A stretch of 64,000 nucleotides of DNA, taken from NCBI GenBank assembly GCA_010279815.1, contig QEOQ01000204.1:1745246-1809245 (forward strand). The letters run 5' to 3'. Position numbers and translations under genes: made by a program. Of this stretch, positions 14,301-25,700 are shown in pieces. The stretch comes from Brachionus plicatilis. Its lineage: Eukaryota; Rotifera; Eurotatoria; Ploima; Brachionidae. Position 1 is the first letter of the stretch, and each line of letters opens with the position of its first letter. The notes beneath the pieces were generated by a model. The model was given only the letters and a program-made list of their open reading frames with translations, was not told where the DNA came from and did not search any database.

Positions 14301-17300
14301 AATTATGTTGACAATCTCAACGGAGTGAGAATATATGTGTCAGGTTCAAATCTTGTTTTCAGTACAACATTTGGTTTGACTCTCGTATGGAACGGAAATC
14401 ACAAGGCTGACGTCATTTTATGTGATACATATGCTAATCATGTGTGTGGTCTTTGCGGAAATGCTGATGGTAAATTAAAATTTTGCTTAAATTTTTCAAT
14501 TTCTAAACAATTTTCTTTAAGGATCGAGATTCAATGATTTTGCAGATAAGAATAATAGTTTGGTTGATAGCAATAATGTTTTTTACAATACTACATTATT
14601 CAATTGGGGAAGTTTGTGGAGAGTTCCAGACGAAGAAGATAATCTTAATGGAAATTTGTAAAATTTATAATCAAAATAATTGATAAGAAAGAAAATTTCA
14701 AGCGTTTTTTTTTAAGATGTAATCCGGTTAATAATCCTGGTCCTGAGCCAGAGCCAGTCAAATGCTCAAATAAAAATATCTACAAAAATAAAGAATGGTG
14801 CGGCATTATTAAGGAAAGAAATGGACCATGGTCCGAATGCTTAAGACAAATAGACCAAAACATTTTAGCTGGTATTTATGAAGGATGTTTATTTGACTTG
14901 TGCGCTACTGAACAAAAAACTGATTTACAGCAAGAATACAAATGCAAGGCCTATGAAGAAATGGCTGATATTTGCAATGGCCTTTTGAATTCTGATAAAG
15001 TATCCAATTGGAGATTCACAACTGGATGCCGTAAGTCTTAATTCTTGTCAATTTTTTTTAAAGGCTTAGCAAAAGTATTCATTTTTTCTTTTTAAAAAAG
15101 CATTAACTTGTCAAATGAATGAAATATATACAATAGGAACAGGTTGTCCTAGGACATGTCTCGATCCGTTAGGAACAGCAGATTGCGGTGAAATAAAACC
15201 TGTTGAAGGCTGTTTCTGTAGTGATGGATTCGTTTTGAATGGAAACGGAGTATGTGTTCCACTTGATGAATGTGGTTGTCCATTACCAGATGGATCTGGA
15301 ATATTACCAGTAAGTTCATTAGAAAATAAAAAATTTGATTATAAATTAACAAATTAAATATGATTTTAATAAATATAAATTTATTAAGCTTGGAGAAATT
15401 ATTCAGCCAAACTGTTCAGTTAAATTTGAATGTGATAGAGAAAATGGTCAGCTAAAAATTGAGTTATTGAAAAAATGTTCTGAATTTGCTGGATGTGTTG
15501 CAGGCGAAGATAATTTACCAAAATGTAAATGTATTTCTGGTTATGAAGGAGATGGTTACACTTGCGAAGAGGTTCCCTTAACAACAACTACCACTCAAGC
15601 TCCAACCACTACAACAACCACCACTGAAGTGCCAACTACAACAACAACCACCACTGAAGCTCCAACCACTACAACAACTACCCCTGAAGATATTGAAAAA
15701 TGTTTTAATTTTTTTACTTGTTAAAAAATAACAAATTACATCCTTCAAATAGATGCATGCGAAAATGAATTTTTGAATATTGAGTGTCCAGCTGACCAAA
15801 TAATTAAAATAAGATCAGCCAGATTTGAACGAAGAGACTTTTCGGTCTGTGCTTCAAAGCCGCAATCGATTAATGGATTGGTCACTAATTTGCTTTGTCG
15901 TGGATTGAATGTTAACAGCCTGGTTAGAAAGCAGTGTAATGACAAGAGAAGATGCAGAATAGATGTTTCAGCCAAATTTTTAGGCTTGGTTTNNNNNNNN
16001 NNNNNNNNNNNNNNNNNNNNNNNNNNNNNNNNNNNNNNNNNNNNNNNNNNNNNNNNNNNNNNNNNNNNNNNNNNNNNNNNNNNNNNNNNNNNNNNNNNNN
16101 NNNNNNNNNNNNNNNNNAACCACCACAACAACAACCACTGAAGCACCAACCACCACAACAACCACCACTGAAGCTCCAATTACTACAACAACCACCACTG
16201 AAGCTCCAATTACTACAACAACCACTACTGTGTCATCTACTTTAAGTACCACCAGTAGATTAATTGAAGGTTTTTTAATTTATTTTCTGAAAAATTTGAT
16301 TATTTTTATTAAATCAAGAAATGAATAATGGATTAATTACCGACAAAAAGGAATGTTTTGAAGAATTTATTATCGATGGTTAATTTTTAATTTAATTTAG
16401 ATAAAAATCTTTATTTTTCTTTTAGATTTGCTTATCCAAGATGATTTCTTAAATACTTTTGTTAATGGAACATCAAGATGTAATTATTAAAGACTTAATT
16501 TATTTCAATTTGTATATTTTTTTTTAAAGGTGGACTTTCTAATGAGCCTTTTTATTTTGAGGATCTATTGGATTTGGAGTTTTCTGAATGCAAAGGTAAT
16601 TTTTTAATAACTTTTAAATACTTGGATTTTTAATTTTATCTAATTTTTTCTTTAATTTAGCTGAAAATGTCTGGTAAGATTATTAATTTTTTTTTTTAAA
16701 CTTACCTATAGATTTTATTTTTGTTATTTTTTAGCTACGGTTTCGGAGATCCACACTATCGAACTTTTGTAAGTCTTATTAGAAAATATCTTTTCTCAAT
16801 TAGCCTTCATTAAATTTTTCATTAAGGATGGTGACAAATTTTCTGTAAACAAAACATGTCCTTATGTTTTGGCCACCGATTATTGTCCAGGTAATTCTGA
16901 ATTCAAGTTCATCATTTATGTCGATCATGAGCATCGTAATTCAAACGATAAGGCCAATTACTTAAAATTGATCAATATTTACTATAACAAAAAATTCTAC
17001 ACAATCACAAAAGAACTGACAGTAAAATTAAATGATTAAGTTTTAGATTGAAAATTTTATTTTATTCAATAAATAATCAAGGTAAACTCAGTTTCTGTTG
17101 ACCTACCATACGTGTCACAAAATGAAAATGTTTTTGTCAGACGAGAAAATCATTATATTGTATTCCAGACCAATTTTTTCACAGTACATTTTGATGGAGA
17201 TCAAATGTTGAAATTGCATCAATGCAACGATATTGTCTGTGGTATTTGTGGAAACAATAATGGAAATCCTTTTGATGATTTTATCAATAGAAATTTTTTC

Positions 17301-17342
17301 TTGGTCCAAAATTTACAGCGTGGATGCAGCATTGGATTTTAA
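5321..17342 (+). CDS. Gene B: secreted multidomain lectin-EGF-vWD-C8-TIL protein (interrupted by assembly gap)
   Basis: Exons read: 5321-5423 (signal peptide), 5540-6256 (Lys/Glu/Ser spacer), 6336-6794 (first, divergent SUEL lectin plus acidic Ser tail), 6847-7279 (lectin + EGF), 7359-7464, 9143-9485 and 9538-9673 (vWD), 9733-10046 (C8), 10117-10325 (TIL), 10405-10717 (EGF + Thr-rich linker). A second unit follows: 10769-11201, 11279-11384, 14127-14469, 14522-14657, 14717-15030, 15101-15309, 15389-15701. A third lectin at 15753 runs into the N gap at 15993. After the gap come a Thr-rich linker (16118-16269), short exons 16319-16378, 16426-16479, 16530-16595, 16661-16673, and the terminal vWD-like exons 16735-16768, 16827-17021, 17082-17342. 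Key motifs are WGDPHCTTF and CGLCGNADG (vWD) and CGFGAIC (EGF). The product should be secreted, disulfide-rich and probably glycosylated on the Thr tracts. Molecular function is unproven; an adhesive or mucus-like role is inferred from the domains. The intact protein cannot be deduced across the gap. Confidence 0.85.
5851..6060 (+). repeat. 33-bp coding tandem repeat (11-aa Lys/Glu/Ser unit)
   Basis: About six copies of a 33-bp unit encode SDENESKEKKQ with N/S and K/E variants. The array is bracketed by two larger duplicated segments encoding KPVQNLLDRVQ plus IKDLLNKNKDK (about 5761-5834 and 6059-6134), which look like short amphipathic helices. The spacer is highly charged and probably unstructured or coiled-coil. 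It is present only in gene B of the three paralogues. Confidence 0.85.
6336..6794 (+). other. Divergent first SUEL/galactose-binding lectin domain of gene B
   Basis: This exon opens with TKCEGEKVIIKC and closes the domain with TLTFVC, with internal Cys at spacing typical of the sea-urchin-egg-lectin (Gal_lectin) family. It lacks the EGF module that follows the other lectins here, ending instead in a Ser/Glu/Lys tail (SSEEKSSKQKSSEE). The domain differs clearly from the lectins at 6847 and 10769, so it is an older duplicate. Confidence 0.75.
6847..10717 (+). other. Gene B unit 1: lectin-EGF-vWD-C8-TIL-EGF-Thr linker
   Basis: One complete building unit. Lectin and EGF lie in 6847-7279, vWD in 7359-9673, C8 in 9733-10046, TIL in 10117-10325, EGF in 10405-10590, and a Thr-rich TTTTTTEVP/EAP linker to 10717. 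Intron phases inside the unit run 2, 0, 1, 2, 1, 0, 1. Both unit boundaries are phase 1, so whole units can be duplicated without breaking the frame. The lectin exon recurs 3,922 bp downstream with almost no change. Confidence 0.8.
7465..9142 (+). other. Large vWD intron of gene B unit 1
   Basis: A 1.7-kb A+T-rich intron separates the first (GDPH) exon of the vWD domain from the second. The distal part, from about 8700, is nearly identical to the matching part of the unit 2 intron; the proximal part is related but clearly diverged. No gene or transposon terminus was recognised. Confidence 0.6.
10769..15701 (+). other. Gene B unit 2: near-identical tandem copy of unit 1
   Basis: Same domain order and same splice sites as unit 1. 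The lectin exon is offset by 3,922 bp; everything from about 8760 onward is offset by 4,984 bp because the vWD intron is about 1 kb longer. Encoded proteins of the two units are essentially the same. From about 13744 to the N gap I see no difference from 8760-11008, introns included. Confidence 0.8.
11385..14126 (+). other. Large vWD intron of gene B unit 2
   Basis: A 2.7-kb intron. The first part is a diverged relative of the unit 1 intron. The segment about 12830-13680 has no counterpart in unit 1 and accounts for the extra length. From about 13744 it matches unit 1 without visible change. No coding sequence is seen. Confidence 0.6.
15993..16117. other. Assembly gap (125 Ns)
   Basis: The run of N interrupts gene B in the third lectin exon and resumes in a Thr-rich linker. 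If the third lectin is real, the missing part of the unit (rest of lectin, EGF, vWD, C8, TIL, EGF) needs at least about 1.5 kb of exon plus introns. The 125-nt length therefore cannot be literal, or the sequence left of it is misplaced. Confidence 0.95.
16661..16673 (+). other. 13-nt microexon of gene B
   Basis: TTTAATTTAG precedes and GTAAGA follows this 13-base exon (phase 1 in, phase 2 out). It joins the Cys-containing linker exon at 16530-16595 to the terminal vWD exon beginning YGFGDPH. Exons of the same length and phase sit at the matching position in genes C (28589-28601) and D (37589-37601), which makes the call secure despite the size. Confidence 0.8.
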
Positions 17343-17365
17343 ATTTTATAGTTTAATCAATGAAA

Positions 17366-17371
17366 AATAAA
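17366..17371 (+). promoter_or_regulatory. Candidate polyadenylation signal of gene B
   Basis: AATAAA lies 24 nt after the gene B stop codon. In DNA this A+T-rich the hexamer occurs by chance, so only its position supports it. Confidence 0.4.
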
Positions 17372-18005
17372 GATTTATTGCTAAATTTTTGTCTTTTATG
17401 TCGACTCATCTTAATCGAAATTTTACCAAGTATAAATAAATAATAATTTATTTAAATTTTTAAAGAATATCAAAAATAACATATCAAACTTCTGGTATTT
17501 TAAGTCACTTTAAGAGACAAGCTTACTAATAAGAGTGAAATTTTAATTATTTTTTTAGTAATTGAGTGATCTAATAAAAAAATTTAAGAATCCAATTATT
17601 GTCTACCATCTCTTTTTACTAGCTGACCAAATTGAAAGAAATATTTTTCTTTTTAAAAGAAAATATTCTGAATTTTTATCATATTTTAAAAATTATTTTG
17701 AAAAATTTTCAGTTATTTAAAAAAAATAAATTTAAAAATGATACTAACTTTAAAAAAATATTTTAATTAAGTATAAAAATTTGAGAATAGATTTTTCATA
17801 ATACTCTTTCTTCTGTTAATTCACGTAAAATGATATCTCATTTAAAACAGTGGTAAACTTGTAATTTCTTATTTTGGAATATGATTTAATTTAATTCTAA
17901 CCATTTAAACAAAATTTATAATCAAACCTCTAAATAATATTAAAAAGATTATTTCTTTATTTAGTTATAGAAATTTTAGTAAATGATAAAAACTATAATT
18001 CTATT
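17372..18005. other. Intergenic A+T-rich spacer between genes B and C
   Basis: No gene, RNA or repeat was recognised up to the target-site duplication of the transposon at 18014. Confidence 0.6.
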
Positions 18006-18013
18006 GAAATAAC

Positions 18014-18755
18014 TAGTGTTGGCCCCCGGAGAAACGGAGTGACCTCCAGAGAAAAATTGCCAGATTCACAGACCAGAAATAGGGGCCAAAATTTTTAACG
18101 AAAAGGTCCCAGATACGGAGAAAAAGAACAGGAACGGAAATGGAAACGGAAAAATAAACGGTGACCTCGAAAATAACGGATAACAATGAGCTCAACAATA
18201 ATAATCGGAGACGAAGGTAGGAACGGAGAAAAATTCTGGAGACGGCAACGGAAACGGGTAAATGAACGGAGCCTCCGGATTTAACGAAGACTTTAACTGA
18301 GAATCCGAACGTAGCGGAGACGTAAACGGAGTAAAAGTTATTTAAAAATTAATTTTATTTTGACAAAACTTTTGTTAAAACTATGGATCGAGTGCAAGGT
18401 CCTGTAAGTCGAATTGAAAAATTAACTCGGATATTTGCTTGCCATATATTCTTTATTTTGCCAGCTAAGATAAAATTTTCGTTGTGCTTCTCCGTTTCCG
18501 TCGCCGCTCCGTTTGGGTCTTCCGTTAAAGTCTTCGTTAAATCCGGAGGCTCCGTTCATTTACCCGTTTCCGTTGCCGTCTCCGGAATTTTTCTCCGTTC
18601 CTATCTTCGTCTCCGATTATTGTCACCGTTTATATCTCCGCTCCGTACGGTGTCATTCCGGAAGTTCAACCGCTCCGTTTCTGTTCCTCCGTTTAACCTT
18701 CCGTTGATTTTTTTCCGGAGCCTTCCGGTGAACCCTCATACGCTACCCAACACTA
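18014..18755. mobile_element. Non-autonomous hAT-like foldback element (MITE)
   Basis: The element begins TAGTGTTGG and ends CCAACACTA. It is flanked by an exact 8-bp duplication GAAATAAC at 18006-18013 and 18756-18763; 8 bp is the target-site length of the hAT superfamily. It stands out from its surroundings by its higher G+C. The left half is built of degenerate (A)ACGGA/CGGAGA motifs. About 18196-18290 is an almost perfect reverse complement of about 18528-18625, so the element can fold into a long hairpin. It has no transposase; open frames inside it (for example 18383-18778) are by-products of the repeats. Confidence 0.8.
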
Positions 18756-18951
18756 GAAATAACTCTCTTAAAAAATAACTCAAAAAATAAAATACCCCTA
18801 TACTTTATGAAAAAAAGTCAAAATTTTTATTTTAGGTTATAAAATTGTAATAAAAAATGATGGTTAATGGTTCAAGAATTAAGAATACTCAATTGACTTT
18901 GGTAATTCTAATAAAATATAAATTTTTTTCATTTTTTTATTCTCTTTTTAT

Positions 18952-19303
18952 TAGTGTTGGGAACCGTACAAACGGTCATTGATGCGACCAAAAATTTTTG
19001 TGACATTGAGCTAGACCGACTAGACGGATGGTTATAAAGGCGGACGACCATAGAAAATTTCTGGAAAAAAGTTTATGATGTTCTTTTAGGTTTCTAATTT
19101 AGAGTAGCGAAAAATTTTCATATATTACATACAAATCGAGTATAATTTTTTACAAAAAAAATTCGAAAATTTAACCTTTTTAAGAAAAATTATTTTTTTC
19201 TAAAAAAATTTGGCATTTCCTTTTTATATAAAATTTTTGGCAATTCTTTAATTTTTCCTGAAATTTTTTCGGGCCGGCCGGGCTTGGCCGCCGCCCAACA
19301 CTA
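18952..19303. mobile_element. Second TAGTGTTGGG-ended hAT-like short element
   Basis: It starts TAGTGTTGGGAACC and ends GCCCAACACTA, the same termini as the element at 18014 but with different internal sequence, including a G+C-rich GGGCCGGCCGGGC stretch near the right end. No clear 8-bp duplication remains (flanks CTTTTTAT and CCTTTATC), so it is older or imprecisely bounded. Confidence 0.55.
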
Positions 19304-19728
19304 CCTTTATCTTTTATACCTTTTTTTATACTTGGAAACATAAAATTATATAATAAACAATGTGTGATACCACTAGTATACATAATTTTATAGATTCTTT
19401 AGCTAAACAATTAGATTATTTTAAAAATATTGTCAGTCAATTTATATCAATATAATTTTGTGTAAGCTATGGTTTAAATTTTATATTTTTTTTGTTAAAA
19501 ACAGATTTTCTTTTTACTTTAAAACAGATATTAAGAACTAAATAAATTTGTAAAATCATTAGAGTTCTCATCAATCGCAAAAATGTTTCCCATTTTCTAA
19601 GATACTCTCTCTGCACCAAATTGTGATCAATCTATCGCAAATTAAGATTATTAATTGTCAATAATATATATTTTTAAACTCAAAATATTGCATATAATAA
19701 CAAAATATTTTTTAGTTCGTTATTACTG

Positions 19729-22700
19729 ATGACTCGAATTGACCAGGCGATTTTTTGTGTACATTTGATTTTTTTGCTATCAAGCGGAGGAATTTTTTGC
19801 AAAAATAGTATTTTTTTAGATTGTTTTGAATTTTTAGAGTTATAAAATTTTCTAAAAGTTTCTTTTTGTGAAAATGAGTTAGTATACATCAAATGTGGTA
19901 CATCAGAAAGGATCTCTATCAAAAATGTTTATTTTTCAAAAAGTGTAAAATTTTGCCAACCAGAAAATGATTCAATTGCAAAATGCCAGAGCCAAATGCT
20001 TATTTATCACCGAGTGAATATTTCATGTAATGGTTTTGCTAAATGTAATGTCAATTTTGATTCTGGAGAAATTAACAAAAGCTGTTTTTCTGATGGAAAA
20101 TCAATTAATGTTGATTATGAATGTCAAATGAGCGAAGTTAAAGATGATCCTTGCAAGCTTTGTGGCTATGGATCTATCTGCAATAATTTGAATGAAAAAG
20201 TCGAATGTTCATGTCCGATAGGTGCTGATGGTGACCCAAAATTTAGATGTTGTAAGCCTATGAAATGCAGGTTAGATAAATTTATTTTATCATTTGAGAA
20301 TCCTCTTAATTGCAATTTTTTTAGCCTAATATTCTAATATCAATAATATTAATTTTTTAGTCGAATCTTAATCAAATTATTTAATAATTTTAAGGGTGGA
20401 ACTTGTTAATTTGATTCGAAAATCAGACAATTCATAAACTTTTTTAAATTAACATTTAAAAATTTATTCAATACAATTTACTACTTAAATTAAATTTTTT
20501 TTAGAAAGGGCTATTATAATCAATGCCAAAAATTTTTTTCTCCAAATATTAAATTAATTCTCTCACTTATTAAGATCTTACTGTAAATTTGTTAAATGAC
20601 TATGTAAATAATAAATTTCTAGAAAAAATAAAGAATTAAGTGTTTATTTACATAAGGCAATCAGAGCAATTTCATTTGGACACATCTAAGGATTTCTTAA
20701 TGACTTTTTTGTTGTTAATGAAATGTTCTCTTCGAAAAGCTGAGTTCAAGTTTAGCTTGAAATGCAATGGAAAAATTTTCAAAATATATAATAAAAAAAT
20801 GTGATAAATTATAATAAAAAGCGGAAAATTTTAGCATTTGCCTTGTCATTTTTAAAAATGACAGATTTTACAAATTGACAGTGATATTTTTAATAAATTA
20901 AGTTAGCACGAAATTTAATATTAATCCACTTTTTTTTTAATTAATTTACATTTATCCTTTAAAAAATAAACTATTTACTTAAAAATTAAAACTAAGTACC
21001 GATATGTTTTTATAAATTTCGTGAATGGGAATAGACTATCATTTTAATTATTTCTATATAAATTAACAAAAAAAAGTGTTTTTTTTTGTGATTTTTCCTT
21101 AAGAATAAATGGGTTATAATCCTTAAAAATTTGGAGTATTTTATTAAAAATTAATGGTATTCGATTCCAATTTATCTTAAGATAACATCGTTTTTTTGTG
21201 GCCCTTGGACGATTATTTGATAATTCATTTTATTTGAAATACCATAATTTGAGAATAAAATTTTTAAATATTTTGAATTAGTTCACAATAAAAAGTTTGA
21301 TAGTTTTTTTTTTTGCTTAATGGAAGAGAATAAATTTAATACTAACTACGAACTAATTTAGGATTAAAAACTATCACAATAGAAATTTCTTAAAAATTTT
21401 TTAAATTTAAAAAAAGAAATATTCACCAATTAAACACATTTTTAAAATTAATTTCCAAATGGTGAGGTAAAAAAAAACAGTAAGAATAGAGAAAAAATCA
21501 TATAATAAATTTTACAAATTTAGCTTATATAAGGAGATAATAAACATTAGCTATAAAAATCAAAATAATATTCAAAAAAGATGAAAGGGAAAAGTCTTTT
21601 GACGCTTAACAAAACACCTTATTAGCATGAAAAAATAATTTTTTTCAGCATAAAAAAAATAAACACTAACAGCATAAAAAATTTATTAGAAAAGCTAATA
21701 TGTTTAATAGATCAATATTTTGCTATAAGTTTTATTTTATTTATTAATGTTTTTTTATCTTTTTATATGTTTCGTTCTACTTGTCTCGTTTCCAAACATA
21801 TCAAAATAACTCGAACGATGCTTCTTTAATTAATTTTAACCTAAAAATAAACAATAAAAGGAAAATTTATTTTTATTTTTAGCTGTTGGGGTGATTCTCA
21901 TTGTTCAACTTTTGATAATCTACGATATGATTTTACTCAAACGTGTTTTTATGATTTTGTTTCAACTCAATGCTATAATTCGTCATTAGTAAATTATTTT
22001 TAAAATTTATTAAATTTTGGTATTTAAAAAAAAAATTATAGAATTTTAATTATTTATTGAATTTAAATATTCAGAATGGCTGAAATTCTATTAAGAAACA
22101 TATTAAAAAAATTTCATTTTTAGCCTTCGAATCTTGTAGGTTTTGATGTTAAATTTGATTATGGAAAAAGAGAATCGCTTCGGCCCAATCAAGTCTCTTT
22201 TATTCGCAACATATTCATTCAGGTTTATGGCATGAAATTTTTGTTATTTATTTCACGATCAGGGATGCCAACTTTTACTTTGAACGGAATTCAAATGACA
22301 AATAATTATTTTGATGAAAAAAATGGAATTAAAATTTTTTATTCTGTGAACAATATTATCTTTTCAGCAGAATTCGGTCTCACTGTTAAATGGGACGGTG
22401 TCCACAAAGCAGAAATAATGTTATGTGATTATTATTCTAATTTTGTCTGTGGTCTCTGTGGGAATGCTGATGGGGTTATCAGTAATGATAAAAGAGACAG
22501 AAAAAATAATTTTGTTGCGCAAACAGATCAATGGGAAATTGAATGGAAAACAATAAATGACAAAAATAATAAAAATATTTTTGACAAGTAAAATTAAATC
22601 TTCATTGAGTAAGATATCTTATTTGAGTTATTTTAAATAAAGTTGTCATTCGAACTTGAATCAAAAGAATAGGGAAGAAATATTGTGTGAAAACAAATTA

Positions 22701-25700
22701 AAATATGAAAATGTATGTTCCTTGATAAAAAATTCTGAAGCACCATGGAAAGAATGTGTTCAGAAATTATCTAATGAGTTGGTAGAAGCTCTATTCGATT
22801 CTTGTGTGATGGACTTGTGTTCTCTTGAAGGTGATCCGAACCAACAAGCTTATAAGTGCTATGCATTCCAAGAACTTACTTCAAAATGTTACGAAACGGA
22901 AAATTCAACTTTCATTAATTGGAGAAGTCAAGCTAATTGTGGTTTGAAATAAAAAAAATATCTTAAAATATTTTGTAAAATAAAATTTTTTTTAAGAAAT
23001 TGAATGTAATTTAAATCAAGAGTTTAGATGGGATAGTTCGTTAGCATGTCCAGAAAATTGCTTTTACCTTTATGAAGAATATGATTGTGGAATTAGAGAA
23101 AAACAAGAGGGATGTTATTGCAAAAACGGCTTTATTTTGGACTCGATGGGAAATTGTATTAAGCCAGAAAGTTGTGGTTGTAGATTACCAGAAAATTATG
23201 GAATGCTAGAAGTAATTTATAAAAAAATTTGAGACTCGTGCAAAAGTCAAAAAATAAAGTCATTTTAAAGTCTTCTCCAAATCAAGCCAATAAATTGACT
23301 TTTTTGAAATTTAACAGGCTTTAAGAAAAGAGTGAAAAATAATCAAGCTTAGAATTTTTAGATCATCATAAATTCAAAATAGAATTTAATCTGCTTGAAG
23401 AATTACAGTATTAAGGTTTTCTATTTTGGAGTAAAGTCATTCTAAATTTCAAATAACCAAGTCAAAATTTTGAAACAAAGCTAAATGACTTTTGAAAAAA
23501 ACTCTGCAAATTTTTATTTAAAAAAAGGTGAAAATTTTTAAAGATTGGAAAAACTTTTAAAACGCCTAATTGCTTAAACGAATATCTTTGTGTGCAACCT
23601 TATGGAAATGTAATTGTGATCGGACATTTTGATGGTTGTGGAATGAACGCTCAGTGCATCGGAGATATTAATAATGAACCAACTTGTGTATGCCATAATG
23701 GATTTTTAGGTGATGGTCATTTTTGTTATATGGGTAATTTATTTTTAAAGTTAAAAAAAAAATTGAATATAATTCCTAAGAAAATAATGAGCTGAATAAT
23801 TTTGCTCAATTAGAGGATGTTTCTTTTTCCCAGACCTTTTGTGAAAATTCCACAATGTGGTTACAATGTCCAGCTGATCAAATGATTTCCATTGAGAACG
23901 CTGAATTTGGAAGATCAGACTTTCTTAAATGTCAATCAATTAATATGACTTTAGACCTATGTAATCCATTTAATGTACGAAATTTGGTTGAAGAATACTG
24001 TAATGGTAAAAGAAATTGCAAAATGGAAGTAACAGCTGAGAAAATAGGAAATGTTTGTCCTAATGTCGATAAATACTTACAAATCAAGTACAGATGTGTT
24101 CTAAGACCCTCTATGCCTAATCCATGTTTAGGCAACCCATGTGGTTTTGGTGCTATTTGCCGAAATGTAAATGGCTTCCCAGAGTGTTCGTGTCCAACTG
24201 GTACAAGTGGAGATGCAAAAGTGAGATGCTGCAAGATTTTGACATGCGGGTAATTTTTTTTATAAATGATTTCAAATATAAAAATTAATTTTTAGATGCT
24301 GGGGCGATCCACATTGCACAACTTTTGACTATGCCAGATTTGATTTTATGGGAAAATGCAAATATGAATTAGTCACCACCAAATGTTTCAATCAAATTCT
24401 AGTATGTTTAATTTTTTTCTAAATTCAAATCGGAATTCATTTTTATCATTAAATAGTTTACGAATTTAGAATTTTATCCTGAATTTTTTATCAGAAAAAT
24501 TTGTCCATTAATCACTTATATTTTAAGTATCAAAATTTTTTTCCTATGATAATTGTTATTTTTTTCAGGCAATTTTCTCATAACTAAATGATGATTCATT
24601 TTTTTTCGAAAACTTAAAAATTAAATATTCAATTTTTAAATATGGAAGTTCTCTTTATTCATTATATTAATTAAAATTTCTTATTTTTAAAAGAAAACCT
24701 ATAGAATAGTTATTTTTCTTTTAACCAATTTTTTTTCAAATCCTTCACAGTTAGATATATTTCAAAATAAAATAGTTTGTTGTATTTTGAAATTGCTATT
24801 TTTGAGAAAATCTGCTTCGTTCTGTAAGGAAAGGTAATACAGAGTCTAAAAATAAAAACGATAGTAAATTGAAAGCAGAGTTGTTCCTCAAGTCGCTATT
24901 TTTCAAGTCTTTCGACCATAAAGTCAAGTCAAGTCAAAACTTGACTTGACTTTTTTAAAATTTTTCAAGTCAAGTCTAAACTTGACTTGATTTTTTTAAG
25001 ATTTTTCAAGTCAAGTCTAAACTTGACTTGATTTTTTTAAGATTTTTCAAGTCAAGTCTAAACTTGACTTGATTTTTTTAAGATTTTTCAAGTCAAGTCT
25101 AAACTTGACTTGACTTTTTTTATGAGTAAAAAGTCAAGTCTTAACTTGACTCGATTTTTTTTATATTTTTCAAAAGATTATTTCATAAATTTATAATTTT
25201 TTGGTTAACAAAATGATTCAATTAAAAATGTAAACGTTAAAAAGATTTTAGAGAATAAAAAATCTAAATTCAATTTTTACATAAACTATAATTTAGTAAA
25301 AATAAAATCAGACAAAACATCAACTCAAGTTACTTTTTAACTTTTTCCTTGAAAAAAAAAAGTCAAGTCAAGTCGTGACTTGACTTTTTACCCATTAAAA
25401 AATTTCAAGTCAAGTTGTGACTTGACTTTTTGCTGTAAAAAAAAAATCAAGTCAAGTCGTGACTTGACTTTTTACTGAAAAAAAAAATCAAGTCAAGTCG
25501 TGACTTGACTTTTTACTGAAAAAAAAAAGTCAAGTCAAGTTGTGACTTGACTTTTTGCTGTAAAAAAAAAATCAAGTCAAGTCGTGACTTGACTTTTTGC
25601 TGTAAAAAAAAATCAAGTCAAGTTGTGACTTGACTTTTTGCTGTAAAAAAAAAATCAAGTCAAGTTGTGACTTGACTTTTTACTGAAAAAAAAAATTCAA

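Noticed and set aside
18383..18778. 131-codon + frame and other frames in the 18.0-18.8 kb island
   Set aside because: Produced by the TCCGTT/ACGGA repeats of the MITE; composition and repeat structure explain the open frame.
19180..19922. Minus-strand frames at 19180-19383 and 19680-19922
   Set aside because: The first lies in the MITE at 18952 and its flank; the second is antisense to the signal-peptide and lectin exons of gene C.
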